64,000 nt of DNA from an uncultured Lachnospiraceae bacterium (GTDB lineage: Bacteria; Bacillota; Clostridia; Lachnospirales; Lachnospiraceae). Positions 7,012-14,749 of this stretch are shown piece after piece (position 1 is the first letter of the stretch; each line of letters starts with the position of its first letter). The stretch is from assembly GCA_910585965.1 (NCBI GenBank), contig CAJUHH010000001.1, positions 248,001-312,000 of the forward strand. Reading direction: 5' to 3'. The position numbers were made by a program, and so were the translations under genes. The notes under the pieces are model-generated. The model was given only the letters and a program-made list of their open reading frames with translations, was not told the origin of the DNA and ran no database searches.

Positions 7012-8628
7012 ATGGATAAAAAAACAAAAATCAGCCTATTATTTATTTTTTCCCTTCTTTTCCTGGTTTGCTTTTTTCGGGAATGGAAACGGTCAGAAAC
7101 AGTATGGATCCGGTTTATGCAGGATGCTTCTCCAGAAACTGCCATAACCGCCGAAATCCAGACAAAGGATGACAGAATAACAACGCATGCTTTTCCATCC
7201 GTTGACGGCAATTATTTCCTTTTTTTACCTTCTTGGACAGAAGGAAAATTTCTTTCAGCGGAGGGCTTTGCCGTCTCTCTTCCGGCCAGGACATTGGAAT
7301 CCGGCATCTGCGTTGCGATAGACCAAGAGCATACACTAACGATTCTGACGGGATCAGAAATCCCTTCCGTTTTTTTAACGCTTGAACACGACCTTTCTTA
7401 TATCAGTTCGGACAAAACCTTTTCCGATACGGGGCAAGCATTCATCCTAGATGCGGACGGAACCAATGTATATGCAGGAACGTTGAAAAAAATCAAAGGA
7501 AGAGGAAATACCAGCTGGGAGCAGGAAAAAAAACCTTATAACATCACTTTAGAGAATACGGCATCCATATCAGAAAACAATAGCAGGACATCGGAATTTA
7601 CATTAGTTGCATCCAGCGATATCAGTTTTTTGCGCAACCGAATATCCAATGAAATGGCAAGAACAATGGAAGCCCCTTATATGGAGGGCGGATGTATCAA
7701 TCTATATATCAACGGTTCTTTTCAGGGGGTCTATGAAATGTACCAAAAAATAGCACCCGACAGCTTAGGAATCTGGGATCTGGAATCAGAAACAGAGCAG
7801 CTCAACCGTTTCCAAAATTCGATTTCCCAACTCACCACAGGAACAACGTTGGATGATTGGAACCATTCCATTACCGGGAAATGGTGGAACTATGAAAAAA
7901 ATCCCGATAATATAACCGGCGGTTATCTTTTGGAAATGGACCACGCCGGGCGCTATGCGGACGAAACAAGCGGATTTATACTGGCCAGCGGGGCATATGT
8001 GGTTTCCAAATCCCCTTCCCTGCTGTCAGAGGCGCAATACCAATATATTTCTTCTTATATACAGGAATGCGAAAATGCCATGATTCCCGGCGCTGCAAAC
8101 AATAACGGCCGGGAACTCTCCCAATACATTGACATTCCCAGCTTTGCCGCAAAATATCTGGTAGAAGAAGTCAGCAAAAATATTGACTGCTCATCCACCA
8201 GCCAGTATTTTTATAAAGACCGGGACGGCATTCTTTATGCAGGGCCGGTATGGGATTACGACTGGGCGTATGGCGTCGAACGGACGCAGGAAGATATCGA
8301 CTATCTTGACCCGGAAGGATTTTCTGCGCGGGAAGTGCCTGGAACATTGAAATGGTGGCAGCTCTTATATTACAACGAGGAAGTATACCATACGATTGTC
8401 CGTACATACGAGGAAACTTTATATCCTTATCTCAATCAGCTGGCGCAGTCGGAATTCCATCTCTGGAAAGAAGAAATAGAGAAGAGCGCCGTTATGGACT
8501 ATATTCGTTGGAACCGTTCTGGTACATCGGATATAGAAGAAGCTCGGGATTATTATAACAGCGAGGCTGATGCCGTTCTGGATTTTTTGATGAAAAGGAA
8601 AGAATTTCTCCACCGTGAATGGGGATAA
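7012..8628 (+). CDS. CotH-type kinase-fold surface protein
   Basis: About 538 residues, with an N-terminal membrane anchor (ISLLFIFSLLFLVCFF), a beta-rich region to about residue 125, then a CotH domain: LKKIKGRGNTSWEQEKKPYN, SDISFLRNRISNEMARTMEA, INLYINGSFQGVYEMYQ, and the metal-binding GPVWDYDWAYG. CotH proteins are atypical protein kinases first seen in spore coats; many clostridial ones are outward-facing membrane proteins. The in-frame ATG at 6964 lies inside the DUF4956 gene; ATG 7012 with GGTGGG just upstream fits better. Last gene of the VTC-DUF4956-CotH operon. Its substrate is unknown. Confidence 0.88.
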   Translation: MDKKTKISLLFIFSLLFLVCFFREWKRSETVWIRFMQDASPETAITAEIQTKDDRITTHAFPSVDGNYFLFLPSWTEGKFLSAEGFAVSLPARTLESGICVAIDQEHTLTILTGSEIPSVFLTLEHDLSYISSDKTFSDTGQAFILDADGTNVYAGTLKKIKGRGNTSWEQEKKPYNITLENTASISENNSRTSEFTLVASSDISFLRNRISNEMARTMEAPYMEGGCINLYINGSFQGVYEMYQKIAPDSLGIWDLESETEQLNRFQNSISQLTTGTTLDDWNHSITGKWWNYEKNPDNITGGYLLEMDHAGRYADETSGFILASGAYVVSKSPSLLSEAQYQYISSYIQECENAMIPGAANNNGRELSQYIDIPSFAAKYLVEEVSKNIDCSSTSQYFYKDRDGILYAGPVWDYDWAYGVERTQEDIDYLDPEGFSAREVPGTLKWWQLLYYNEEVYHTIVRTYEETLYPYLNQLAQSEFHLWKEEIEKSAVMDYIRWNRSGTSDIEEARDYYNSEADAVLDFLMKRKEFLHREWG

Positions 8629-8653
8629 TCTATGTTCCTGCCCTGCTTTTCTC

Positions 8654-8682
8654 TTGACGCAAATCTATGGAAATGCTACAAT
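8654..8682 (+). promoter_or_regulatory. Rubredoxin promoter
   Basis: TTGACG at 8654-8659, 17-nt spacer, TACAAT at 8677-8682. Lies between CotH and rubredoxin, so rubredoxin is transcribed on its own. Confidence 0.75.
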
Positions 8683-8749
8683 ATTCACAGCTTAACCGAT
8701 ACTTTGGCTAAGAAATATTATGATTTTATATATTAAGGAGGACTTGGAA

Positions 8750-8923
8750 ATGAAAAAATATTTTTGTAATCCCTGTGGCTACACATACGATCCTGAAAAA
8801 GGCGATCCCGAACACGGCATTGCTCCCGGCACCGCTTTTGAAGATCTTCCCGCTGACTGGGTATGCCCCGTTTGCGGCATTGACAAAAGTATGTTCCAGC
8901 CTTGCATAGACAACTATAATTAA
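8750..8923 (+). CDS. Rubredoxin
   Basis: A 57-residue iron protein, MKKYFCNPCGYTYDPEKGDP, then FEDLPADWVCPVCGIDKSMF. The CxxCG and CPVCG pairs bind one Fe. It is a soluble one-electron carrier that in anaerobes feeds rubrerythrins and oxygen reductases; the reverse rubrerythrin at 4653 is a likely client. AAGGAGG lies 8 nt before ATG 8750, so the longer reading from 8720 is rejected. Single-gene transcript with its own promoter and terminator. Confidence 0.97.
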   Translation: MKKYFCNPCGYTYDPEKGDPEHGIAPGTAFEDLPADWVCPVCGIDKSMFQPCIDNYN

Positions 8924-8941
8924 GCACGGATATTCTTACGT

Positions 8942-8984
8942 AAAAAACCGCTGTCCATTAGAAAATATTGGACAGCGGTTTTTT
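8942..8984. terminator. Bidirectional terminator
   Basis: Stem 8942-8957 (ending CCGCTGTCCA) pairs with 8969-8984 (starting TGGACAGCGG), 11-nt loop, A run on one side and T run on the other. It serves both rubredoxin (+) and the convergent gene at 8991 (-). Confidence 0.92.
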
Positions 8985-8990
8985 TATTCA

Positions 8991-9830
8991 TCATTTTTTC
9001 ACTGTTATAAACCCATAAGTCGCTCTTCCATTTTCCCATATACCCACGACTTCGTATACATAATTGCCATCAACGCCTTCGATCACTAGTTCTCCATCCT
9101 TTTCCGTCACTGTTACTTTCTCTCCCTCCGGCATTTCCATTCCTTTTCCCAGCAAAGAAGAATCATAACGAACCACTTCTACGTCCAAAGGAGCCTCCGA
9201 AAAAAGAAGCGTCAGATCCAGCGGCTCCGATAAGGTAATATCTATCAGAAGCTCTCCCCAGTCCAGTACCGGAACACTGTCTGCCACGACCGCATTGCTC
9301 AATCCATCCTTATCCATATAGACCCATTCATATCCGCCCCTTTCCACTGCTACGGATACATTTGCCATCGATGTTACATAATTCACCTGCAATATGGGCG
9401 GTTCCGCCGGGTCAGGCTCCGTATAAATCCCATCCACGATCTCTTGGTATTGATCCGCATCCGAAGGATTTCCTTCCGACTCCACCTCGATCCGGGTCAC
9501 GCCAGGATACTGTCCCGGATAGGATTCCGCCATAATCCCGTTTCCATAAATCTTTACAATGTTCCCTCTCTTCAGTTCAGGGAGAGATATTTTATTTCCA
9601 TTGATATCCTTTACTTGATAGCTTTCCTCAGATGCCGTTACCGTAAAAACTCCTGCCTGGTCGCTGACAAAAATATATCCGTCTTCCCCATACGGCACAT
9701 ACATCGCCGTAATCGGCTCGCCTTCTTCCTGGCCGCCTTTTCCGGCTCCCATTCCATATATAACTGCAGCCGCTATTCCAACCACGACAGCGCACCCTAT
9801 GATAATCCATACCCATTTCTTATTTTTCAT
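8991..9830 (-). CDS. Membrane-anchored extracytoplasmic protein, unknown function
   Basis: 279 residues. The N-terminus MKNKKWVWIIIGCAVVVGIA has one TM helix with positive residues ahead; there is no Cys in lipobox position after it, so it is probably an uncleaved anchor or signal peptide. The remainder is acidic and beta-rich, with motifs such as DGYIFVSDQAGVFTVTASEE and LPELKRGNIVKIYGNGIMAE, the latter resembling small OB-like DUF3221-type folds of secreted clostridial proteins. The C-terminal part (GKGMEMPEGEKVTVTEKDGE) also looks beta-sandwich-like. Flanked by a terminator on one side and a dehydrogenase on the other. I do not recognise the family. Confidence 0.8.
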   Translation of the reverse strand: MKNKKWVWIIIGCAVVVGIAAAVIYGMGAGKGGQEEGEPITAMYVPYGEDGYIFVSDQAGVFTVTASEESYQVKDINGNKISLPELKRGNIVKIYGNGIMAESYPGQYPGVTRIEVESEGNPSDADQYQEIVDGIYTEPDPAEPPILQVNYVTSMANVSVAVERGGYEWVYMDKDGLSNAVVADSVPVLDWGELLIDITLSEPLDLTLLFSEAPLDVEVVRYDSSLLGKGMEMPEGEKVTVTEKDGELVIEGVDGNYVYEVVGIWENGRATYGFITVKK

Positions 9831-9933
9831 TGCAATTTCCTTTCCTTCTTATTTCCTGTCTTTCTTATAATTATTATAACTGATTGCCTTTCAAATCATT
9901 CAAAATGCATGCATTTTAATCAAACATCCATTA

Positions 9934-10908
9934 TCAGCAGCGCCCTACCGCATTTCTCCTCTCTCCTTCATAAAAAGCCTTAATATTCTTATAAGTTTCC
10001 TCCACTACCCTGCTTCTCGCCTCTATGCTCGCCCAAGCCAGATGAGGCGTAATAATCAGCTTATTACTGTCCATAATCCTGCTCAAAGGATTCGTATCCC
10101 TCATAGGCTCCGTCCCTGTCACATCCAATCCGGCACCGGCAATCATTCCTTCCGTCAATGCGGTATACAATGCCCCATCGTCCACCACCGGTCCTCTGGC
10201 CACATTAATTAATATCGACGTTTTTTTCATTTTCTTTAGTGCATCCAAATCAATCAGGTTTCTTGTCCTGTCGCTCAGCGGACAATGAAGGGAGAGGAAA
10301 TCCGACTCTTTTAATAAGTCATCCAGCTCCACTCTTTCATATTCTTTACATGTATTCTTCCCGGAAGCCGAATAAAAAATAACCCTGCATCCAAATGCTT
10401 CCGCGATCTTCGCCACCCTTCTTCCGATATTCCCCATTCCTACGATTCCCCATACTTTTCCCTCCAGTTCCGTAAACGGAATATCGAAATTGGAAAATCT
10501 GCTCTGGGAAGCATACTCCCCGGATTTCACATAATGATCGTAATGATTCAGTTTTTCCAGCACATAAAAGCAGAGGGCGAACGTATGCTGTGCCACTGCT
10601 GCGGTAGAATAATCCACCACGTTTGCTACCCGTATTCCCTTTTTATCGCAATATTCCAAATCCACGTTATCATATCCTGTGGCAAACTCGCAGATCAGCT
10701 TTACGCAGTCCGCTCCTTTTAGCGCCTCCCCGGTCAACGGCGCTTTATTCGCGATAATGATATCCGCATCCTTTATCCGTTCCTCCACTTCTCCTGCAAC
10801 CGTATTATGGTATATTTCAAGATCCCCCAGCTCTTTCAGGCAGTCTACCGAAACATCCATGCCTACGCTTCCTCTTTCCAGCACTACTATCTTCATATAT
10901 TTGACCAT
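9934..10908 (-). CDS. D-isomer-specific 2-hydroxyacid dehydrogenase
   Basis: About 320 residues. NAD-binding motif GKVWGIVGMGNIGRRVAKIA, the substrate Arg region INVARGPVVDDGAL, the catalytic Glu segment AGAGLDVTGTEPM and the catalytic His in ITPHLAWASIEAR are all present. It would interconvert a 2-oxoacid and a D-2-hydroxyacid with NAD(H). Glycerate, lactate or hydroxyisocaproate types cannot be separated by eye. ATG 10908 and ATG 10896 (MKIVVLERGS) are both possible starts; GGGGAAAGG lies in front of both. A GC-rich hairpin (10918-10936) directly precedes the ribosome site. Confidence 0.92.
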   Translation of the reverse strand: MVKYMKIVVLERGSVGMDVSVDCLKELGDLEIYHNTVAGEVEERIKDADIIIANKAPLTGEALKGADCVKLICEFATGYDNVDLEYCDKKGIRVANVVDYSTAAVAQHTFALCFYVLEKLNHYDHYVKSGEYASQSRFSNFDIPFTELEGKVWGIVGMGNIGRRVAKIAEAFGCRVIFYSASGKNTCKEYERVELDDLLKESDFLSLHCPLSDRTRNLIDLDALKKMKKTSILINVARGPVVDDGALYTALTEGMIAGAGLDVTGTEPMRDTNPLSRIMDSNKLIITPHLAWASIEARSRVVEETYKNIKAFYEGERRNAVGRC

Positions 10909-10917
10909 ACCTTTCCC

Positions 10918-10936
10918 CGGCCCGCCGCACGGGCCG
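10918..10936 (-). other. GC-rich hairpin abutting a ribosome-binding site
   Basis: CGGCCCG (10918-10924) and CGGGCCG (10930-10936) form a 7-bp all-GC stem with a 5-nt loop in the leader of the dehydrogenase transcript, immediately upstream of GGGGAAAGG. It could affect translation or end an upstream transcript; no T run is present. Confidence 0.5.
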
Positions 10937-10989
10937 AAAACATATCTTTATCACATCCGCCTTGGCAGATACCTTTCGGGCAAGCTCAA

Positions 10990-11026
10990 ACCGCCGGATT
11001 TTATTATCGCTCAAATCCGGCGGCCT
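10990..11026 (-). terminator. Possible terminator hairpin after HPr-like gene
   Basis: CCGCCGGATTT and AAATCCGGCGG form an 11-bp stem in the gap between the HPr-like gene and the dehydrogenase. On the minus strand it is followed only by TTTGAGC, so the T run is weak. Confidence 0.5.
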
Positions 11027-11048
11027 CCCCATAGGAATGTGTTACTCT

Positions 11049-11309
11049 CTAAATAGCAATATCCATGTTTTCCCTGCAAATGCAAAACTCAATCTTACTC
11101 AGGGCTTCCTCTGCCAGCTTCCTGTCATCCGTATGAAGCCGCAGGTCCAGTATCCGATGCAATCCGAATCCTAAGATTCCAAGCATGGACTTCCCGTCTA
11201 TCACATGCCTTCCACTTCGCAAATCAACATTAAACGGGTAATTTTCAACCGCCAGCACAAATCTCTGGCAGTCTTCCATTGACTGAAATAAAACTCTGAT
11301 TGGTTCCAC
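11049..11309 (-). CDS. HPr-like protein without the phospho-His site
   Basis: The 86-residue reading MEPIRVLFQSMEDCQRFVLA then DLRSGRHVIDGKSMLGILGF follows the HPr fold pattern, including the GK-SxLGIL segment near the Ser-46 region. The GLHARP phospho-His motif is missing, so it cannot act as a PTS phosphocarrier. Such HPr-like proteins are common in Lachnospiraceae and of unknown role. I prefer GTG 11309, which has AAAGGAGA about 9 nt ahead, over ATG 11348, which would add 13 residues outside the fold. Between the dehydrogenase and hipBA, with no clear operon partner. Confidence 0.75.
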   Translation of the reverse strand: MEPIRVLFQSMEDCQRFVLAVENYPFNVDLRSGRHVIDGKSMLGILGFGLHRILDLRLHTDDRKLAEEALSKIEFCICRENMDIAI

Positions 11310-11437
11310 TTTACCGTCTCTCCTTTCATGAAAACATTCTCCGTCCATCCATTCCTATAGCCCCGATTAATTATTTGACTTATTCTAACATATGGCCTTT
11401 TGCAAAGTCAACAAATCAATGGTATGCCTATTGTATT

Positions 11438-12565
11438 TTACTGATGCGACCTTAAAATATCCTTTAATTCCGCAAAAACGATCTCTTCCACTTCTTTTAT
11501 TGTTTTTTTCATCCATCTTATGGAAAGTCCCGCAGCTTTCCCGACCGATACCAATTCTTCCGCTCCCGGATCCTTTCCATTCCCATATACGCTCGTAGCA
11601 TGTTCTCCGCCTATGGAATGACTGTAAGTCAGATCATAAGCAGGAGAAAGCACCCACCTCTTATCCACACTATGATATAAATAAGAAAAATTCTTAGAAT
11701 GGTCATCCCTGTTATGGGCAAATACATTAAAACACATCCTTCGGAATAACTCCATCAACTGCTGCTCATCACGAGTCAAAAAGTAGGTCAGCTTCATGAA
11801 ATCCTGATAATCCAAATTAGGTATCCGATGGGAAGTTTCCAGCAGTCCGCTTGCGGAAACCATGTGAACTTTTTCTTTCCCGATACGGTCAAACCTTCGA
11901 ACACCAAAAAAACCTTTACACTGTTTCGATGGAAATAATTGTATTTCAGGTATTTCAATTCCGCACCTCTTTGCACAAAGCATATATCGGTATTCTTCTT
12001 CCCCAATAGAAGTCCTGTCATAGCCGGAAGGAAATTTTACCATCCAGCCCTCTCCATTTTTTTTAAAAAAGGCTTTGGGTCTGGCTCCGCCGGAAGACCC
12101 TCCCATAAAGAACAGTTTGTCCAAAGCTTCGCTGTCCTCTTCTTTCCAAATTTTTACACATTGTAATGAAAGCCAGTCAAAATCAATATCCTTATATTCC
12201 TCTTCGCGCATAAGCTGAGGCTTATATTCCAATGCCCCCATTCCTGTACGACCCACAATCCCCAACCGGCAGACTGACGATATTGAAGAAGGGGCAACCC
12301 CTTCCTTCTTCAGCATTCGGTCTACCAAAAGTCTTCCCCATCCATCCGGCAAACTATCTGCAAAAACGCCAAATAAACCTTCTAAATGGTCTGTCTTCGG
12401 CACAAAAACTCTTTTTTCTAATGGCAGGCTGAACGGGCTGATCGAAAATCCGTCTGCCAGCCATTCCTTATCATATTCAAAAGCTCCTAATCCAGATTTA
12501 TTCTCTGCTAAAATACCTACCTTACGTCCATGATATTCTACTTCAACGTGATTGATTTCTCTCAT
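11438..12565 (-). CDS. hipA: HipA-family Ser/Thr kinase toxin
   Basis: 375 residues, full length for the family. N-terminal couple_hipA domain (EVEYHGRKVGILAENKSG, FGVFADSLPDGWGRLLVDRM); kinase part with the phosphate-binding loop FMGGSSGGARPKAFF, the Lys strand WMVKFPS, the catalytic segment FNVFAHNRDDHSKNFSYLY and the metal Asp in LSPAYDLTYS. HipA of E. coli phosphorylates GltX and induces dormancy; the target here is unknown. All catalytic motifs look intact. ATG 12565 has AGGAGG 5 nt ahead and overlaps the hipB gene by 23 nt, the usual hipBA coupling. Confidence 0.93.
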   Translation of the reverse strand: MREINHVEVEYHGRKVGILAENKSGLGAFEYDKEWLADGFSISPFSLPLEKRVFVPKTDHLEGLFGVFADSLPDGWGRLLVDRMLKKEGVAPSSISSVCRLGIVGRTGMGALEYKPQLMREEEYKDIDFDWLSLQCVKIWKEEDSEALDKLFFMGGSSGGARPKAFFKKNGEGWMVKFPSGYDRTSIGEEEYRYMLCAKRCGIEIPEIQLFPSKQCKGFFGVRRFDRIGKEKVHMVSASGLLETSHRIPNLDYQDFMKLTYFLTRDEQQLMELFRRMCFNVFAHNRDDHSKNFSYLYHSVDKRWVLSPAYDLTYSHSIGGEHATSVYGNGKDPGAEELVSVGKAAGLSIRWMKKTIKEVEEIVFAELKDILRSHQ

Positions 12566-12827
12566 CAATGACCTCCTGAATGGACCGATATTCCCCTCCG
12601 GCAAACAACTCTGCAAACCGGCTGCTTTCATCCAGCACGAAGGCAATTTTCAATAAGGAAACCAGAGAAATTTCCCCCGTCTGTTCAAACCGCTTAAGAG
12701 AAGCAAGGCTGATGCCTGAATATTGGCTTAACTGCCTTTGCGTTAATTTTCTCATTTTCCTCTTTTTCTTCTCATTTTCTGCAATCTCTTTTGCAATTTC
12801 TTTTGGAAATTTTAATTGTTCCAACAT
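12543..12827 (-). CDS. hipB: HipB-like XRE antitoxin
   Basis: 94 residues. The helix-turn-helix is RKLTQRQLSQYSGISLASLK followed by RFEQTGEISLVSLLKIAFVL; the N-terminus is very Lys/Glu-rich (about residues 7-28), and the C-terminus probably contacts HipA. ATG 12827 has TGGAG 7 nt upstream. It precedes and overlaps hipA. It would bind the inverted repeat upstream (12846-12905) and repress the operon, as HipB does in E. coli. Confidence 0.9.
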   Translation of the reverse strand: MLEQLKFPKEIAKEIAENEKKKRKMRKLTQRQLSQYSGISLASLKRFEQTGEISLVSLLKIAFVLDESSRFAELFAGGEYRSIQEVIDERNQSR

Positions 12828-12845
12828 ATTTTTTCTCCATTAAAA

Positions 12846-12905
12846 AAGAATAAAATATAATTCTTTTTCTTTTATTTTTTCTAAAAAGATTCATATTTTA
12901 TTCTT
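12846..12905 (-). promoter_or_regulatory. hipBA operator (13-bp inverted repeat)
   Basis: AAGAATAAAATAT at 12846-12858 is repeated inverted at 12893-12905 (ATATTTTATTCTT), 34 nt apart, just upstream of hipB. On the minus strand TTGAAT and TAAAAT about 18 nt apart form a weak promoter whose -10 lies within the distal arm. Confidence 0.7.
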
Positions 12906-12956
12906 ATCATACACTCTTATTCAATAGAAAACAACTTCTTTTTCCCGAAACTATCC

Positions 12957-14051
12957 CTATTCATCTCCATCTCCGATATCATCAAGACATCTGTTAAAAT
13001 ACAAAGAAAATTCCGTCCTTCCGTCACAAAGCGTTTCCACCTTCATATACCCCTTCTCTCCTTCCAGCACCTCCCTGGCAATCGTCAGACCCAATCCAAC
13101 CCCTTCTTCCTCCCCTGCCTCCTTCCCTCTGTAAAAACGCTGGAAAACCTTGTGATATTCCTCCCGCCTGATCCCTATCCCCTCATTCCGGACCATAACC
13201 TGCGCATACCCTGTCAGCTTTGCGATCTCTATTTCAATGCAGCTTCCCCTGTTTCCATATTTCACCGCATTATCCAGCACATTAAAAACCGCTTCCGATG
13301 TCCATTTTCCATCAATAACGGCCTGAATATGCCGATCTCCTGCCAGCCTGATATCCATCTCCTTTTGCCCGGCTTTTTCCATCACCTGATTTACCGCATG
13401 CAATAGGACAGGCAGAATTTCCTGCTTTTCCGGCCTCTGCCTGATAATGCCAGTTTCCAGCCGGGACATTTTCGAAAAACCTTCCCCCAGCCATCCCAAT
13501 TTTTCCGCTTGCTCTTCCACGCACTGGGCAAACCGTACTTTTTCCTCCTCCGTCAGATCATCCCTCTTCAAAAAACCAGCATAGATCTTCAGATTCGTAA
13601 TCGGTGTATTGATCTGATGCACCAGATTGCCAATATTCTCATTCAGCTGCTTTCTGAATTTATGCTCTCTTTCTTCATAAGAACACAGGATATCATAGAG
13701 CCTGAAAAGCTGTCCCTGAAGCTTGGACAACATGGTATCTTCCGCTACAGGAAAAGCCGGCGCTTCCCTCCCGTCGATCAGCATCTCCACCATATGGCTG
13801 AACTGCCATAAAACATCGTTCACATTTCTGGCAATCATAAAATAAATGATACCAAATACTGCTAGGTTCCCGCCCCCATACAGCAACGCCAAAACCCCCA
13901 TATGCCGGACGAGGTCAGAGGATGTGCCGAAGATATGCAGCACCCATGCCCCGGTTCCAAGAAACAGCAAAAGCAGTATGAGCAAAATGCCCATACCGCC
14001 CTTCCATATCCTGTCCGCGTCCCATTCTTTTTCCTGCCGTCCGTTCTTCAT
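12957..14051 (-). CDS. Sensor histidine kinase, short-loop (intramembrane-sensing) type
   Basis: 364 residues. Two TM helices (GILLILLLLFLGTGAWVLHI and MGVLALLYGGGNLAVFGIIY) are separated by only about 12 residues, so there is no extracellular sensor domain. The H box is NLVHQINTPITNLKIYAGFL; the ATPase has N (VLDNAVKYGNRG), F (VFQRFYRG) and G2 (GVGLGLTIAREVL) motifs. Kinases of this shape, linked to an ABC transporter, usually read the state of that transporter, as in BceS-type systems. It starts 3 nt downstream of the response regulator stop. Last gene of the four-gene module. Confidence 0.9.
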   Translation of the reverse strand: MKNGRQEKEWDADRIWKGGMGILLILLLLFLGTGAWVLHIFGTSSDLVRHMGVLALLYGGGNLAVFGIIYFMIARNVNDVLWQFSHMVEMLIDGREAPAFPVAEDTMLSKLQGQLFRLYDILCSYEEREHKFRKQLNENIGNLVHQINTPITNLKIYAGFLKRDDLTEEEKVRFAQCVEEQAEKLGWLGEGFSKMSRLETGIIRQRPEKQEILPVLLHAVNQVMEKAGQKEMDIRLAGDRHIQAVIDGKWTSEAVFNVLDNAVKYGNRGSCIEIEIAKLTGYAQVMVRNEGIGIRREEYHKVFQRFYRGKEAGEEEGVGLGLTIAREVLEGEKGYMKVETLCDGRTEFSLYFNRCLDDIGDGDE

Positions 14052-14054
14052 TCC

Positions 14055-14732
14055 CTATCCTTCCTCCCATTTATATCCGATGCCGAATACCGTCCGTATA
14101 TGTTTCGGCTTTTCCGGGTCATCCTCTATCTTTTCCCTCAGCCTATGGATATTCACGCTCAATGTCCGATCCTCCACATATTTTTCCTGCGCATCCCATA
14201 TCCGGTCAAGAAGGCTCTCCCTTGTCAGCACAATTCCTTTATGATCCAGAAATATTTCCAGCAGCTTTACTTCCAGCGCGGTCAGTTCTATTTTTCTGCC
14301 ATGGTTTTTCAATGTCTTATCTTCAAAATCATAAACCAGCCCGCCGTCCGTATAAAGCCTTCTCGAACTTTCCCCGCTCCGTTTCAGGACTGCCCCGATC
14401 TTCATCACAAGAACAGCCATGGAAAATGGTTTGGTGATATAATCATCGCAGCCCATCCGAAAACCTTTCAGCATATCCTCCTCCGAGTCCTTGGCCGTCA
14501 GAAAAAGCACAGGAACCCTCTGCCCGGAAAGGATATTTTTAAGAAAATCCCTTCCGTCCCCGTCCGGCAGATTAATATCGAGAAGTATCAGATCCATTTT
14601 CTGTACCAGCTTTCTTTCCGCTTCCTTCAGCGACCAAGCTTTATGAACTACATACCCTTCCTTCATCAGGGCAAAAGCAATTCCTTCGTTTAAAGCCCGG
14701 TCGTCTTCTACAACCAAAATATGCCTTTCCAT
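14055..14732 (-). CDS. OmpR-family response regulator
   Basis: 225 residues: receiver with VVEDD and Asp52 (LILLDINLPDGDG), TAKDSEE Thr region and KPFSMAV Lys, then a winged-helix DNA-binding domain (ELTALEVKLLEIFLDHKGIV, ending RTVFGIGYKWEE). It is 17 nt downstream of the permease gene and directly before its kinase, so ABC transporter and two-component genes form one unit. Its target is probably the promoter upstream of the ATPase gene at about 17990-18050, where several TGTAA elements cluster. Confidence 0.95.
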   Translation of the reverse strand: MERHILVVEDDRALNEGIAFALMKEGYVVHKAWSLKEAERKLVQKMDLILLDINLPDGDGRDFLKNILSGQRVPVLFLTAKDSEEDMLKGFRMGCDDYITKPFSMAVLVMKIGAVLKRSGESSRRLYTDGGLVYDFEDKTLKNHGRKIELTALEVKLLEIFLDHKGIVLTRESLLDRIWDAQEKYVEDRTLSVNIHRLREKIEDDPEKPKHIRTVFGIGYKWEEG

Positions 14733-14749
14733 TTTCCCTCTCCCTGCTG

